Shown: positions 28,882 through 39,600 of the stretch, piece by piece
How the letters are laid out: each line of letters begins with the position of its first letter
Position numbering within the stretch: the first letter of the stretch is position 1
Origin: Trichostrongylus colubriformis
Lineage: Eukaryota > Nematoda > Chromadorea > Rhabditida > Trichostrongylidae
Assembly: GCA_963978905.1 (NCBI GenBank)
Contig: OZ022259.1
Span: 20,558,068 to 20,622,067, forward strand
Length of the DNA stretch: 64,000 bases
Reading direction: 5' to 3'
Translations under genes and position numbers: made by a program
Notes under the pieces: generated by a model
Database searches by the model: none
What the model was told of the DNA's origin: nothing
What the model saw: the letters and a program-made list of their open reading frames with translations, nothing else

Positions 28882-29145
28882 GTTTGGACGGTTCGTTTGC
28901 ATTAGCCAATACTGGGCTCATCGTCCGCAGTTTGCGATGCAACTCTTCGTGTTCCTCAAAGTACTTCTCAGCAGTGGGAGCTTCGCCAGGATCAATTACG
29001 TTATGGTGAACTAGACGAGCCGTAGAACATCATACTGCCGCCATGCGGACGGGGCGGACCGTCACGAGCTTGACTTTTTGTCCAACCACTGTGCAGATCG
29101 TCGTGGATTGCCCCATGGAATCCGGTTCTCATCATACATCACCAT
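28882..29145 (-). pseudogene. Mariner transposase central fragment
   Basis: On the minus strand a decayed frame reads NPRRSAQWLDKK, then after an in-frame stop and frame change VIDPGEAPTAEKYFEEHEEL and HRKLRTMSPVLANANEP. These match the central region of mariner transposases by position and character. It abuts the TA of the fold-back element, which seems to have inserted into this older mariner copy. Upstream transposase sequence is not recognisable. Confidence 0.6.
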
Positions 29146-30705
29146 GCGGTTAAAGGAACTGGTAGGGGTCGGAAGGAAGAAGAAGATGGGAAAAATGATC
29201 CTTTTGAAACGAACATCTGAGATTAAAAGCGACAATCAGTAGGACCGCCCCCGCCCCCCGCCCCTCCGGATTCAAAGCGCGACGTTGTAGCCTGTACGCG
29301 CATCTACCGGCATCTCTTCAAACTGCAACAACACCTTTCCCAGTTGCACACTGTAGGAGATGCTCTTTGTTGTCTGTTAAGGTCTATTTTATTTATTCAT
29401 GATAATGTGAAATAAGTGAAACACGAACATTAGCAATGAAGTGCAACAGTAAAATGGCTCGTTTTGCATAGCAAAGAGGGCGAGAAAAAAGGTGTTCATG
29501 GTAAAAAAATCCATTGAATCACATTCGACGTATTAGCAAGGTGTCATGTGGGCAATGTCCGCAACTCAACGAACTGCAAGCGTTACGATAGGCTTAACCA
29601 TAGGTGTTCTTAGGAAATAAGTCGTGTTTGTGCCGGAGAAGTTAGATGTATGAGTAAGCGCTGCGGATCTGCTGCCTGCCCTTTTGTTCTAGAGACTTCA
29701 AAGAAGGTCTCAATTCATTCAATGTCTTGAACGTAATTATGTTTGGATGAAGCGAAAAACGGGCTTTGGTATGGTGTACGCAATCCTAGCGAAGAACCAA
29801 AAAAGTATTCAAAAAATATTAGAAAGAGGAACGTTCGAATTCGCAAAAACTTCTGAACTACCTAATACAAACGCCCAGGAGGATTATGGGACTGCTCGAG
29901 CCTTGTCGGAAGGTCAGTGGTTGTTCGACGATGCAGATGCAGTTTCTCACGGACTCAGACTGAGATTTCCAGCATTGAATCGCGGATGTGTAGCCCTTGT
30001 GTCGGATTTTCGCGCGGCCGCGGCCTTCGGCGGATTTCCTCGCGTGTGATAGCGCACACTCCTTTCAGAGTTTTACGCCCGAATTAATTATTTCTTGTTT
30101 TCATGTAATGCTATTCTTTCCTCTACTTTTTATGTAACTATTTTTTCCTTTGGGGCACAAAAGGTTTTGTTTTTGAATAATGTGAGATAAACAACTATTT
30201 CTTAATGGACCTTCATGGTACCAGCTGTCGGTGACGACGACCCCTGCTATCATCTTAGTCGTCAAACTCCTCTCTCCCTCGTTTGGGGGGGAGGAGTTGG
30301 GCAGTGCGACGAAAGCAAAGTTCTCTGATCCTAACGGTGTAAGGGAACGGCTCTCCCTTACCATACCTCCTTCTCACGCATTCTATTTACGCTGATAAAT
30401 AATACTGAACCACCGTCTTCATTTTATTACATCGCAAGGGCCACCATACCCTTTAGTCTTAGCACCCATCCGAGACATCTGGGGCATCGGCCTAACAGCC
30501 AATTCTCCCGCGTCAAAGAGTGATATCTTTGGGGCCTGGAGCAAAGACTCAGCTCTAATACGAGCAAATCTTACGGTCCATTTCAAGACCTAGAATCTTA
30601 AGTGATTCGTCCCGCAAAAGGGAAACTTCCGTACCACGTACCTGGAGACTATTTCTGTGATTCTTACACGCAAAAACTAATTCTAACTTCGAAAGTCGCG
30701 CAAAA
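29146..30705. other. Unassigned; upstream flank of BEL/Pao element 1
   Basis: Open frame 29747-30049 has no recognisable motif. The stretch just before 30706 should contain the 5' LTR and primer-binding site of the retroelement, but I could not match it by eye to a partner LTR downstream of 46593. Confidence 0.4.
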
Positions 30706-32190
30706 ATGGCGTTGCACTTCCACAAAATTCCAATCGTTAACAGCGAAACGACGCTGAAAAATCTGGTTACCAGATACAAACAGTACACAGCTAGAGTAGA
30801 CTATCCGACAATAGACGAAGATAGCTATGAAATGTGTAAAGAATCCACATCGCTGCTACAGAGCGGCATAAACCAACTTAGAGAAGGAAGAGAAAACCTC
30901 ACAAAACTATATAATGAGATCAGAGAAGAGTACAAAAATTGTAAAACCAAGTCCGATAAAAAGGATTTAATGCTAGAAATCGAACAAATCGAGCACGAGT
31001 CGCAACTTCATAAAGAGCTAGCCAACGCAGACGAACTAATCTTCATGATAACTGCAAGACATGATAAATCCAAATGCGTTAGGGACAGAATGAGCGTGAA
31101 ACTAGGCTACATGTCGCAGAACTCCTTAATACAACTAAACGCTTCATCTAACAGCTCGGATCACCCGATTGATCAAGAGCAAAATATAGCACAGATGGAA
31201 GAAAGTAACAGCAGCGAAAGTAACCATTCTCAAGGTGCATCAAATATCGCTGCTATCGATAGGATCGAGAACAATACAAGGCCATTTCGATCTATCAAGC
31301 CTCCACAAGCTACGCTGCCCAAATTTCACGGCAATATGGAGGACTTCTCAGAATACCGGGCTATCTTCGGGACACTCGTCCATAACATTCAGAAATTAGA
31401 CGTTATGGAAAAGGTCCTACTATTGAAGGAAAGCTTCAAAGGTAGAGCCGAGGCATCGATTAAAGGAATAAAGCTTGTGCCACAGAATTATGAGTGGATA
31501 ATGCAAACTCTAAAAGAAAACTACTGCAACAACTCCACTAATAAATCGCAGATAGTGCAAAAACTGGTCAGTTTAAAACCTGCAAACGAATTTTCGGACA
31601 GCTGCTCATCTGTTTTCGACCAAATCCAAATTTTAATCAATCAAATTGTATCCGCCGGTTACGATGTGCGGAAAAGTTGTGATCCCATGTGGTGCGAGAC
31701 CATACTATCAAAGTTTCCCCATGACATTGTAAAACCGGTACTACTATCAAATCAAAAGCAAGATAGTCAAACAAGCAGTAGCCTCATGGGTCACTTGAAG
31801 AAGGAGATTGCCGCTAAAGATTACATCGAAAACAGACTCGGCCACAAGCATACCATTAAAGTCAGCAATCCAAAAGATAAGTACGTCGGGTCACGTTCTT
31901 ACTCCGGTGATCAATGTCTGTTTTGCCAAAAGGGCAATCATGCTTCAGTGACCTGCAGGACAGTCACCGATCAGGGGACTCGCCGAAAAATCTCAACAGA
32001 TGGTCGACGATGCTGGAAGTGTTGCTCTAGCAACCACAGCAGCTTTGACTGCCAGAAGTCCGATTGTCCTAAATGCGGGCAAAAGCATCACTCCAGCCTC
32101 TGCTTTAAAAGAGAAGGTGGACAAAACAGAAATCAATCACCTTGGAACGCAATACAAGGAACAACACTGCCCATAACAATACAAGGGTAG
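30706..32190 (+). CDS. gag: BEL/Pao element 1: Gag (DUF1759 type, three zinc knuckles)
   Basis: 494 residues. A coiled-coil-rich N-terminus (about 1-150) and a Ser/Asn-rich linker precede the DUF1759-type Gag core beginning near LPKFHGNMEDFSEYRAIFG. Three CX2CX4HX4C zinc knuckles follow: CLFCQKGNHASVTC, CWKCCSSNHSSFDC and CPKCGQKHHSSLC. These bind element RNA during particle assembly. The frame is intact but ends before the protease, which lies in another frame downstream. Lys/Asn-rich and A-rich compared with the flanking element 2. Confidence 0.9.
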   Translation: MALHFHKIPIVNSETTLKNLVTRYKQYTARVDYPTIDEDSYEMCKESTSLLQSGINQLREGRENLTKLYNEIREEYKNCKTKSDKKDLMLEIEQIEHESQLHKELANADELIFMITARHDKSKCVRDRMSVKLGYMSQNSLIQLNASSNSSDHPIDQEQNIAQMEESNSSESNHSQGASNIAAIDRIENNTRPFRSIKPPQATLPKFHGNMEDFSEYRAIFGTLVHNIQKLDVMEKVLLLKESFKGRAEASIKGIKLVPQNYEWIMQTLKENYCNNSTNKSQIVQKLVSLKPANEFSDSCSSVFDQIQILINQIVSAGYDVRKSCDPMWCETILSKFPHDIVKPVLLSNQKQDSQTSSSLMGHLKKEIAAKDYIENRLGHKHTIKVSNPKDKYVGSRSYSGDQCLFCQKGNHASVTCRTVTDQGTRRKISTDGRRCWKCCSSNHSSFDCQKSDCPKCGQKHHSSLCFKREGGQNRNQSPWNAIQGTTLPITIQG

Positions 32191-32369
32191 GCCAATCACA
32201 ACGCGAGCAGAGAAATCCCGCGAATCATGGTAATCAAAGAAGAGTGGGCACAAATAACATACAAATGTGCTCCAAAAACGCTCTGACAAGTTTGGAACAG
32301 AGTACGGCTCCCTCGCAACTCGTCCTGATGACAGCAGAGGGCAACATTTGGAACCACAAAAAATGAGAA

Positions 32370-32738
32370 TATGAGAAAGTTCTTTTCTTTTTCGACTCAG
32401 GCGCTCAAAAAACAGTCATAGAAGAATCTCTCGCAGACACCTTAGGCGTACCAAGGCAGACTACTGAGGTATGCACAATGTCCGGCATAGGAGGCCATAT
32501 CGAGTGTTTCAAAAGCCATATTGTGAACCTCAAATTGGGTACAGTATATGGTGAAGAGCTTGAGTTAAAAATTCAAACAAAACCCCTTATAACTAACGGC
32601 TTTCCGAGTATGAAATTTAGCTCCATTGATGTCGACTTTTTGAAAGCGAGCAGTATTTGTCTAGCAAATTCAAAACTGCGCGGAGAGCACGAAAAACCGC
32701 ACATTCTCGTGGGCTTAGTCATTATCATGAGTTGGTAA
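32370..32738 (+). pseudogene. BEL/Pao element 1: retropepsin (DUF1758) fragment
   Basis: In frame 3 the sequence reads FFFDSGAQKTVIEESLADTL, containing the aspartic-protease signature DSGA, followed by SGIGGHIECF. It is in a different frame from the Gag ORF and ends at a stop at 32738, so the normally continuous polyprotein is broken on both sides. Confidence 0.75.
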
Positions 32739-32795
32739 CAGGATCAATCAATGCCGTACAAACTCCTACAGGCCTCCACATAGTGAAAACGGTCT

Positions 32796-33425
32796 TTGGA
32801 CCCACTATTTATGGAAAGGCACCCTACCTACAGAAAATACGGGTGTGACCATGTGCTACGAACTCACCTCTATACAAGAGAATACAGAACAGAAATCCTT
32901 CAAAAAATGTTCGAACTTGAGGGACTAGGAATATCGTCCGAAGAGTGCCATAGAAGCGAAAAAGCCTTTGAATACTTGACACAATACTCGAAAAAAATAT
33001 CTTTCACCGGTGGTTTCATCACCGAGCCATTTCCACTGAAAGATAACGTCTCTCAGTTGGAAGATAATTACGGGGTCGCCATACGCCGACTCGAATCTCT
33101 GCAGATCACTTTCCAGAACAATCCAGTGCAATGTCAATGGTACACTGAAATACTGAACAAATACGAACAAGAAGGTATGATCGAAATCTTCTCCACTCCG
33201 TGTGATAAATCCCCTGGCATCTACTATATGCCTCATTCTGGGATGTGGAAAGCCAACAAAGAGGTACCTCTGAGAATCGTTTTTGATGCATCCTCAAAAA
33301 GGAGAGGAGAACTGTCATTGAACGACGTAATTGAGAAAGAAGAATCGTTCATTAATAAAATCCACGATATCCTACTCACATCTCGGGCCAGTAAAATAGT
33401 GCTAATGTGTGACATAGCTGCCTGA
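32796..33425 (+). pseudogene. BEL/Pao element 1: reverse transcriptase N-terminal fragment
   Basis: The frame covers the region before and into the RT fingers: IYYMPHSGMWKANKEVPLR and RIVFDASSKRRGELSLND match the BEL/Pao RT entry motif. It stops at 33425 just after CDIAA, 12 bases before the assembly gap. The catalytic RT motif, RNase H and integrase of this element are not visible anywhere in the window. Confidence 0.8.
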
Positions 33426-33436
33426 TTCGATTACTG

Positions 33437-33636
33437 NNNNNNNNNNNNNNNNNNNNNNNNNNNNNNNNNNNNNNNNNNNNNNNNNNNNNNNNNNNNNNNN
33501 NNNNNNNNNNNNNNNNNNNNNNNNNNNNNNNNNNNNNNNNNNNNNNNNNNNNNNNNNNNNNNNNNNNNNNNNNNNNNNNNNNNNNNNNNNNNNNNNNNNN
33601 NNNNNNNNNNNNNNNNNNNNNNNNNNNNNNNNNNNN
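33437..33636. other. Assembly gap (200 N)
   Basis: Exactly 200 N separate the element 1 RT fragment from Penelope-like sequence. The round length suggests an arbitrary placeholder, so the true distance, and even adjacency, of the two sides is unknown. Confidence 0.99.
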
Positions 33637-33726
33637 AATGCCGTATGTCAACGAAAATACGGCATGGAAAGTCAACAGCGTGGTTAGAAACTCTTCGCTC
33701 CCTATAAGGCTTATATTCAAACCACC
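33637..33726 (+). pseudogene. Penelope-like element, left fragment
   Basis: The plus-strand frame reads RNSSLPIRLIFKPPP, the linker between RT and the GIY-YIG domain in Penelope-like elements. It is cut at 33726 by the LTR of BEL/Pao element 2 and resumes at 42201. Confidence 0.75.
33722..33726. repeat. Target-site duplication, left (CCACC)
   Basis: CCACC directly precedes the TGAGTTAGAC LTR edge here and directly follows the other LTR at 42201-42205. Five bases is the usual BEL/Pao duplication length. Confidence 0.9.
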
Positions 33727-34033
33727 TGAGTTAGACTGCCACGCGGTTCTTTAGAATGTGTGTGTTCCTTCTACACTGACACGACCACACCAGACACAGG
33801 TTTATGTAGTACAACCTCAAACTTGGGTAATTAAACAACTTAGTAACTTGTAAACAACAACAACAATAAGTTAAATAGCTCCTAAAATCTCCTAAAGGAA
33901 AAGAAGGGAAAACGACTGCCGGGAGCGCCCTAGGTGGCCTTGGTCGGGTCCGCCATTTTTCCCGCCAGATCGTGCGGTAGGTCGCCTCCGGTAGATCGGT
34001 GTCGTCGTCTCCGGTGTCGTGTTATCCACGACA
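33727..34033 (-). repeat. 3' LTR of BEL/Pao element 2 (307 bp)
   Basis: Matches the LTR at 41888-42200 except for a few substitutions and a 6-base deletion (TTATAC on the plus strand) near 33939 that removes the TATA box present in the 5' LTR. The terminal 12 bases overlap the end of the zinc-finger ORF. Confidence 0.93.
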
Positions 34034-34663
34034 CTCCCGGCCATTCCATTTAGTGCGGCTTCCCATTTCCTTCCATTCGCGGATAGCATCTTCGAGACGT
34101 ATTTCCATTTGTCGCTTCGCGTCTGGAACAGGACACAGTGCCTTGTGATGGCCCCCATCTCTCGGTATCGTGTCTTGGAAAGGTGTGCCGTGCACTCTGG
34201 CACAGTAAAAGCACTCCCTTTGTTTGTCGCCGCAATTACCGTCGCCACATCTTTCTAAGCAGAAGCGACATAGGTTTTTTGACGCTACGATCTGCTCCCT
34301 TGTACGAGCGTCTCTCACGGAAGGACAGGAGTCAGAAAAATGAGCATATTGCGCTCCACAGAAACTGCAAGGACGATTTGGCTGTATGCCTTCCGAAATG
34401 TGAGCTAACTTGCGGTACGGGTATCTTTTGAGTGCGTCCTCCATCGATTCGATCCAGCGGCGCTGGTCCTCGAAGTCCCCAGTGGAGGTACTATATCTGG
34501 AGCTGGATTGAGCCTCACGTCTACTTGATCTAGCAAATTCATCGTCGTCCCTGGTTTCTTCAATTAGCCTGAATAGGTACTCGTCGTCAGTGATTTCCAT
34601 ACCTTCTTCTTCATGTCCTCCTTGATCACGCAATTTAAATGTTGATCTGCATCCTTCATACAA
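34022..34663 (-). CDS. Element 2 ORF4: Cys/His-rich putative nucleic-acid-binding protein
   Basis: 213 residues on the minus strand. After an acidic and Ser/Arg-rich N-terminus, clustered Cys/His motifs appear: CSFCGAQYAHFSDSC, then NLCRFCLERCGDGNC, ECFYCARVHG and HHKALCP. The arrangement resembles retroelement Gag zinc knuckles but differs from this element's own Gag. It overlaps ORF3 by about 100 bp in another frame and its stop lies inside the 3' LTR, so it belongs to the element. It might be expressed from a spliced message. The function is inferred from the zinc-knuckle-like spacing only. Confidence 0.7.
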   Translation of the reverse strand: MYEGCRSTFKLRDQGGHEEEGMEITDDEYLFRLIEETRDDDEFARSSRREAQSSSRYSTSTGDFEDQRRWIESMEDALKRYPYRKLAHISEGIQPNRPCSFCGAQYAHFSDSCPSVRDARTREQIVASKNLCRFCLERCGDGNCGDKQRECFYCARVHGTPFQDTIPRDGGHHKALCPVPDAKRQMEIRLEDAIREWKEMGSRTKWNGRECRG

Positions 34664-36159
34664 ACCTCCAAAGATGACAGCCTTGCCTTCAAGGACTTGA
34701 TTTCCTCCGTCTGCTCCTTCAGAACTTGCTGAAACTTGTTGACATTCTCACTGACTTCACTTGACTGCTTTGAATGACTTTCACAAACTTCCTTCTTGAG
34801 TTCCTTTTCAGCCTTCGTAAGGAGCTCCTCTGTCTGCTTGATGACTTCAATGAGAGGTCTGAGTTCCATCTCTATGGTCATGTTGATGACTCCAATTTTG
34901 TGGGATCCGAAGTCCTTGGCCAACCAATCTTCATAGCGAACCGAGGACACTCCTCCAGTACTTGCGTGACGCGCGTAAATCCTCTCAGTAAGGATGAATC
35001 TGGTTCCCATTCTCAACAATACTTCCTTCACCGTGCTGGCAGAGTGTCTGAAATTCGTAAGAAGGAGGACCCTCTCCCCCGCCCCGGCTTTCTTGAAAGG
35101 GTCATCGGACTGGATAAACTTGAAATGGTTACGAATAGTACGCGAAACAGTAATATAACGTTGTATCTCATTGAAACACTTTTCAAGTTCGTTCTCGAGG
35201 TGCTCAGCACTTGGATGCGATCTGATGAGTAATCTGCTGAGGTAAGCAGCATCTCCATCGACGTCGCGTGTAGCCATCCTGAAATCGATGTCGTGTGAAT
35301 TCGCGCATTCGACAGCACTTATGTATTGTCTTGAAATATAACTGAACTTGAAATACAGTGAGGTGGTTTTCTGCTCGTGCTGCCTTATGGGCTTGCAGAG
35401 GCGTATTGGGTTAACGGGCTGCACAGTGAGAAACTTTTTATTGGGTAACCCTATTATTGTTACAACGAGAGGCCCATGAAGGTTACGCACGTGGGAGCTC
35501 TTTACTTTGCGGTATGTTGGAGCTAATACCCACAGCGGTCTTTTCCATTGTTTTAATTCCCACTTTATTAAGAGGATGAACCTCGCTGCTGGGGCTAAAC
35601 TTGCCAAAGTGTAACAAACATTTGAAGATGCAAGTATATTTTTCTCAACGCGGAATATAGCTTCTGGATTGCTTTTGCTTTTCCTACCCTTCCAGTGTTC
35701 TTCGTATTCAGATGAAAGTACTTGGGGTAGTGTCTTGTGTTTAGCGGGGTGAGCGCGTTTGATGATTTCTCCACCTTGAGGTCTGTCCAGCCTTCTGGGC
35801 TGGATTTTGTGTGAAGCTTGGATCTCGGGTGTTAACTTATTTACCCAATAGGTACGGTAACTTGCTTCAAAGTCGGTACTTTTCAGCTGCGGTGAGTTCG
35901 CAGCGATTGTCGCGACGGAAGGACAGAATGAGCTCAGTGCCAAAATGAGTAATAAGATTGAGGCTGAAACGAGGGCAACATTTGCTGAGCCGTTTCTATG
36001 CTCTTGCGACTGCCGCGAGCGTGAACGTAAGTTGTAACCATGAGCGGGCTCCACAACTTGCCGTTCTTCTTGTGCAATGCCGTCTGCCTCTTGGGTTTCA
36101 CTGTGACGTGTATCTTGTTCATCTTGACAGTCGTTCTCAGCGGTGTCCTCTAATTCCAT
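34564..36159 (-). CDS. Element 2 ORF3: membrane-anchored coiled-coil protein in the envelope position
   Basis: 531 residues. A polar N-terminus (about 1-60) precedes one hydrophobic segment (NVALVSASILLLILALS). A basic, Cys-poor middle follows, then a strongly predicted coiled coil at about 440-515 (Glu/Lys/Gln-rich, with EQTEEIKSLKARLSSLE). It occupies the place where some BEL/Pao elements carry an envelope, but it lacks the Cys-rich fusion-protein pattern seen in element 1. It could be a degenerate or replaced envelope, or an unrelated accessory protein. The frame is uninterrupted. Confidence 0.7.
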   Translation of the reverse strand: MELEDTAENDCQDEQDTRHSETQEADGIAQEERQVVEPAHGYNLRSRSRQSQEHRNGSANVALVSASILLLILALSSFCPSVATIAANSPQLKSTDFEASYRTYWVNKLTPEIQASHKIQPRRLDRPQGGEIIKRAHPAKHKTLPQVLSSEYEEHWKGRKSKSNPEAIFRVEKNILASSNVCYTLASLAPAARFILLIKWELKQWKRPLWVLAPTYRKVKSSHVRNLHGPLVVTIIGLPNKKFLTVQPVNPIRLCKPIRQHEQKTTSLYFKFSYISRQYISAVECANSHDIDFRMATRDVDGDAAYLSRLLIRSHPSAEHLENELEKCFNEIQRYITVSRTIRNHFKFIQSDDPFKKAGAGERVLLLTNFRHSASTVKEVLLRMGTRFILTERIYARHASTGGVSSVRYEDWLAKDFGSHKIGVINMTIEMELRPLIEVIKQTEELLTKAEKELKKEVCESHSKQSSEVSENVNKFQQVLKEQTEEIKSLKARLSSLEVCMKDADQHLNCVIKEDMKKKVWKSLTTSTYSG

Positions 36160-36590
36160 GGGACTAACAAATTTATCGGCCTTCTTATATGTTTATGTGA
36201 AGGTAACTTGATCACTGCTTCTCTGACGACTCCATCTCTGTTCGTTGGTAGGGCGCTGATTCTCCCCATCCGCCACATGTGTCGAGGTTGGACCTCGTCG
36301 CAGATCAACACGAGACTCCCCACCTTTGGCACCAACGCTCCGGCTCTTTTCTTTCCTACTTTTGTTTGATGTTTCTCCCTCAGCGCAGTAAGATACTGGG
36401 TGTACCAGACTTGCCAGAATCTTTCGGTCAGCTTACATGAGCTTTGTAGAGCCTGGATTGCTTGTGTTTTTGTGTGAATCACTGGAATATCTAGAGGTGG
36501 AGCATAAGAGGAATCTTCGAGTTCATTGTCAAGCGACACGAAGGGGAAATGAACTTGTAGCTCGTTCTGGACAAAATCGATGGGTCTCAA
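36150..36590 (-). CDS. Element 2 Pol C-terminus (DUF5641-type integrase tail)
   Basis: LRPIDFVQNELQ-like entry followed by LTERFWQVWYTQYLTALRE and KVGSLVLICDEVQPRHMWRM matches the domain that ends BEL/Pao integrases. It is in the same frame as the main pol ORF and is separated from it only by an in-frame TGA at 36633-36635. It ends at the start of ORF3, which it overlaps by 10 bases. Confidence 0.85.
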   Translation of the reverse strand: MRPIDFVQNELQVHFPFVSLDNELEDSSYAPPLDIPVIHTKTQAIQALQSSCKLTERFWQVWYTQYLTALREKHQTKVGKKRAGALVPKVGSLVLICDEVQPRHMWRMGRISALPTNRDGVVREAVIKLPSHKHIRRPINLLVPWN

Positions 36591-36632
36591 AACGCTCTCT
36601 CGATCGAAGCTCGAGTCGGAGTAGAGAAGCGG

Positions 36633-39600
36633 TCAAGTGTTCAGCAGTGCTTCTATTTCCACGACCACCGTTGATAGCTCCTCAAACGAGAGTATGGTCT
36701 TCCCTAGCGTCTTATAGAGAGAGTACTTGACTGACTTGATAAACCTTTCATAGAAACCTCCTTGCCAGGGAGCGTATGGGGTTATATGTCGCCAATCAAT
36801 CTCCTTGTTGCTGATCTCTCGAGCCACTGCAGGGTCGTTCTGCGCTGCAGTCGAACACTCCTTGAGAATTGTTTCACCTAGAAGGAACGTCGGTGAGTTA
36901 TCGCTGGTGATTGAGGAAGGAACGCCTCTCCGTGCAAAAAATCTACGGAGCATCTGAAGGAAAGCACTCGTCGACTGATTAGGAACGATGTCCAGGTGAA
37001 TTAGACGTGTTACCATGCAGGTAATTATAACGCCATAACATTTTTCTTTTTCCTTAGTTGGAATGGTGATTGTAAGCGGTCCAAAGTAGTCCAACCCAAC
37101 ATGCTCGAATGGGCGTGACTTGACGACTCGCTCCGCTGGAAGACTTGGCTGGTCAGGGTACTTGCATGGCAAGTTATTTAGTTTTTGACAAACTATGCAT
37201 TTTCTTAATTGCTTTGTAACTTGTGAGCGTAGCTGTGGGATCCAGAATTTTTGCCGTATAATAGACATAGTGTGGTTGATCCCTGGATGACCGCCAATAT
37301 GAGCTTCCCGTATGATGAGTTCCGCCAAAAAGGTCTTTTGCAAGATCAAGATGGGGTATTTGGCTTCATCTTCCATTTCGCTTTTTCCCAACCGACCAAA
37401 ACATCGCATGATGCCTTCGCTATCTATCTGTACATTCAAATGACAGAGCTTTTGCAGTATTGCTGACTTGATCCAGGTTCGCTGATGATGACGAATCAGT
37501 ACCTTTTCTGCGTACTTGACCTCTCTTCCTGCTAGCGTGATTGAAGCGAGATTCAAACGTTCTTTGAGTGAGATCGAGATCTCAAGGTTGTTTGGATTCT
37601 TGGCGTGAAGCCGCAGAGCTATGACTCGTACAAATCGTAGAACATATGCCAGAATTCTCTTGGCTTTCGTGAGCGTTGTCGCTTGTCTACTTGAGATTAG
37701 TTCCCCTGCTTGCTGTTCTGGAAGTAGGTGACTCGTGGCTGCTGCGCCAATCTCAAAAGGCTCGTTCCTTTCCTCGCAACACTCGAGCTCCAGGAAGCAC
37801 GGGACGCTGGTTTTGTTGAGTGTGAGCAGTTCTGATGTGGGCTTATGTAGAAAAGTCGGACCGTTCCACCAGAAATGCTCGTCAAGTTCGCTTTTGTGTA
37901 GGCCACGAGTTGCACAATCGGCAGGGTTCTGACTCGATGGAACGAACATGAAAGAGGCTTGAAGTCCGATTGACTTCAAGTGTTCATAAATGTTCTTGAT
38001 TTCGGTAAGACGGTGTTTGATAAAAACTCCTTTCTCTTTTTTCCCTGGATTCCTGAGCCAGTTGAGTACTATTTCGGAGTCGGTGTAGACGTAAATTTGC
38101 CGAACTTGTATCACTTCTCGAACTTGGTTGAGGAGTGCATTGACTAGTCGCATTGCTAGCGTCAGTGCGTTCAACTCCATTTTCGGCACAGTCATCGATG
38201 ATCGTATCGAAGGAAGCTTTTCTCGCGCCATCAGCAGATTTGCAGAGCAATCGGAGCATAGGTATGCACATGCTGCCATACCTTCTAAACTTGCGTCTGC
38301 GAAAACTACAAGAACTTGCTCCTCTGCTCTCTTCGATATGACTCGCGGAATGTCTTTGTGGAATCCATGCATAGAATTAACTATGTCTATCCACTCCTTG
38401 ACTTTTATATCTGGTAGCTTTTCGTCCCACGTATAACTGGCTTTCCACAGAGACTGGATGAATACCTTGGCTTTGTGTGTAAGAGGAGTTATCCATCCCA
38501 ATGGATCATAGATCGAGGCCACTGAACTTGCTACAGTTCTCTTGGTCACTGGCTCTTTCATTTCAATTTTACAAGCTATTTGAAATTTGTCTGCGGAGGA
38601 ATTCCATCTGATTCCTAGCACCTTTGGATTCTTGTCCTTGGACTTGTCTGCCGTGGCTATATCGTCCAGTAGAGCAGGATCGTTGGAAACGAACTCTCGT
38701 AGGTTCATGGACAAGTCGCTGAACATTCGCTTGACTTGCTTGTATTTGTATATTGCTTCTTCTAGAGTGTCGGCTGTTAAGAGCAAATTGTCAATGTACA
38801 AGTTACTCTTGATTTCTTCCACGAGATCCTTGTCGTCCGTATATGAATTCAAATGATAGTGTGTTGTAGCCGCCAATAAAAATGGTGAAGTGTTGAGTCC
38901 AAACGTGACTCGAGTGAAACGAAGAGTCCTGATGTTTTCCAAGGTAGGAGGCTTCTTGTGGTTATGTATCCAGAGGCACCTTGTTGCGTCTCGATCACAC
39001 TCATGGAGGCGTACTTGTAAGAATGCTTTCTCGACATCGGATATAATACCAATCCTACCAACACGGAAACGTAAAAGCATTCCGAAAAGAGGTGGAAGAA
39101 TCACAGGGCCACGATGAAGAACTTCGTTCAAAGAAGGGCTTCCTCGATAATGAGCTGAGGCGTCGAAAACGATTCTCAGCTTTGTTGTCAACTTGTTCGG
39201 TGTAAGCACTGCTTGGTGCGGTATGTAGTGGACTACAGGTCCGGTTGCCTCGGCATGTCTCGGGACGTCCTCTACGATATTCAGTCGAATTTGTTCCTCA
39301 AAGACGTTGTTGTACATATGTAGCAGCTCTGGATCTCGCTGAAGCGCATTCCAGGTGTTGCTAAGTCTTCTCAGAGCAATAGCTTTGTTGTCGGGCAGAG
39401 TGAGGTAGTTTTCTTTCCATGGAAGACGCACGTAGTAGCCATCTTCTCGACGTTCTATTGTCTGGTTGAACTTGTCCCATACTTGTCGATCGATATTGGC
39501 TTTTCCAACGTGTTCCGGTCCACTGAATTCTTGAGTTCCTTCGTTCTCGAGGGCCCAGTAACGGTCCCACGAATCTTCCTCTGATGGATTTTTGTCGCTT

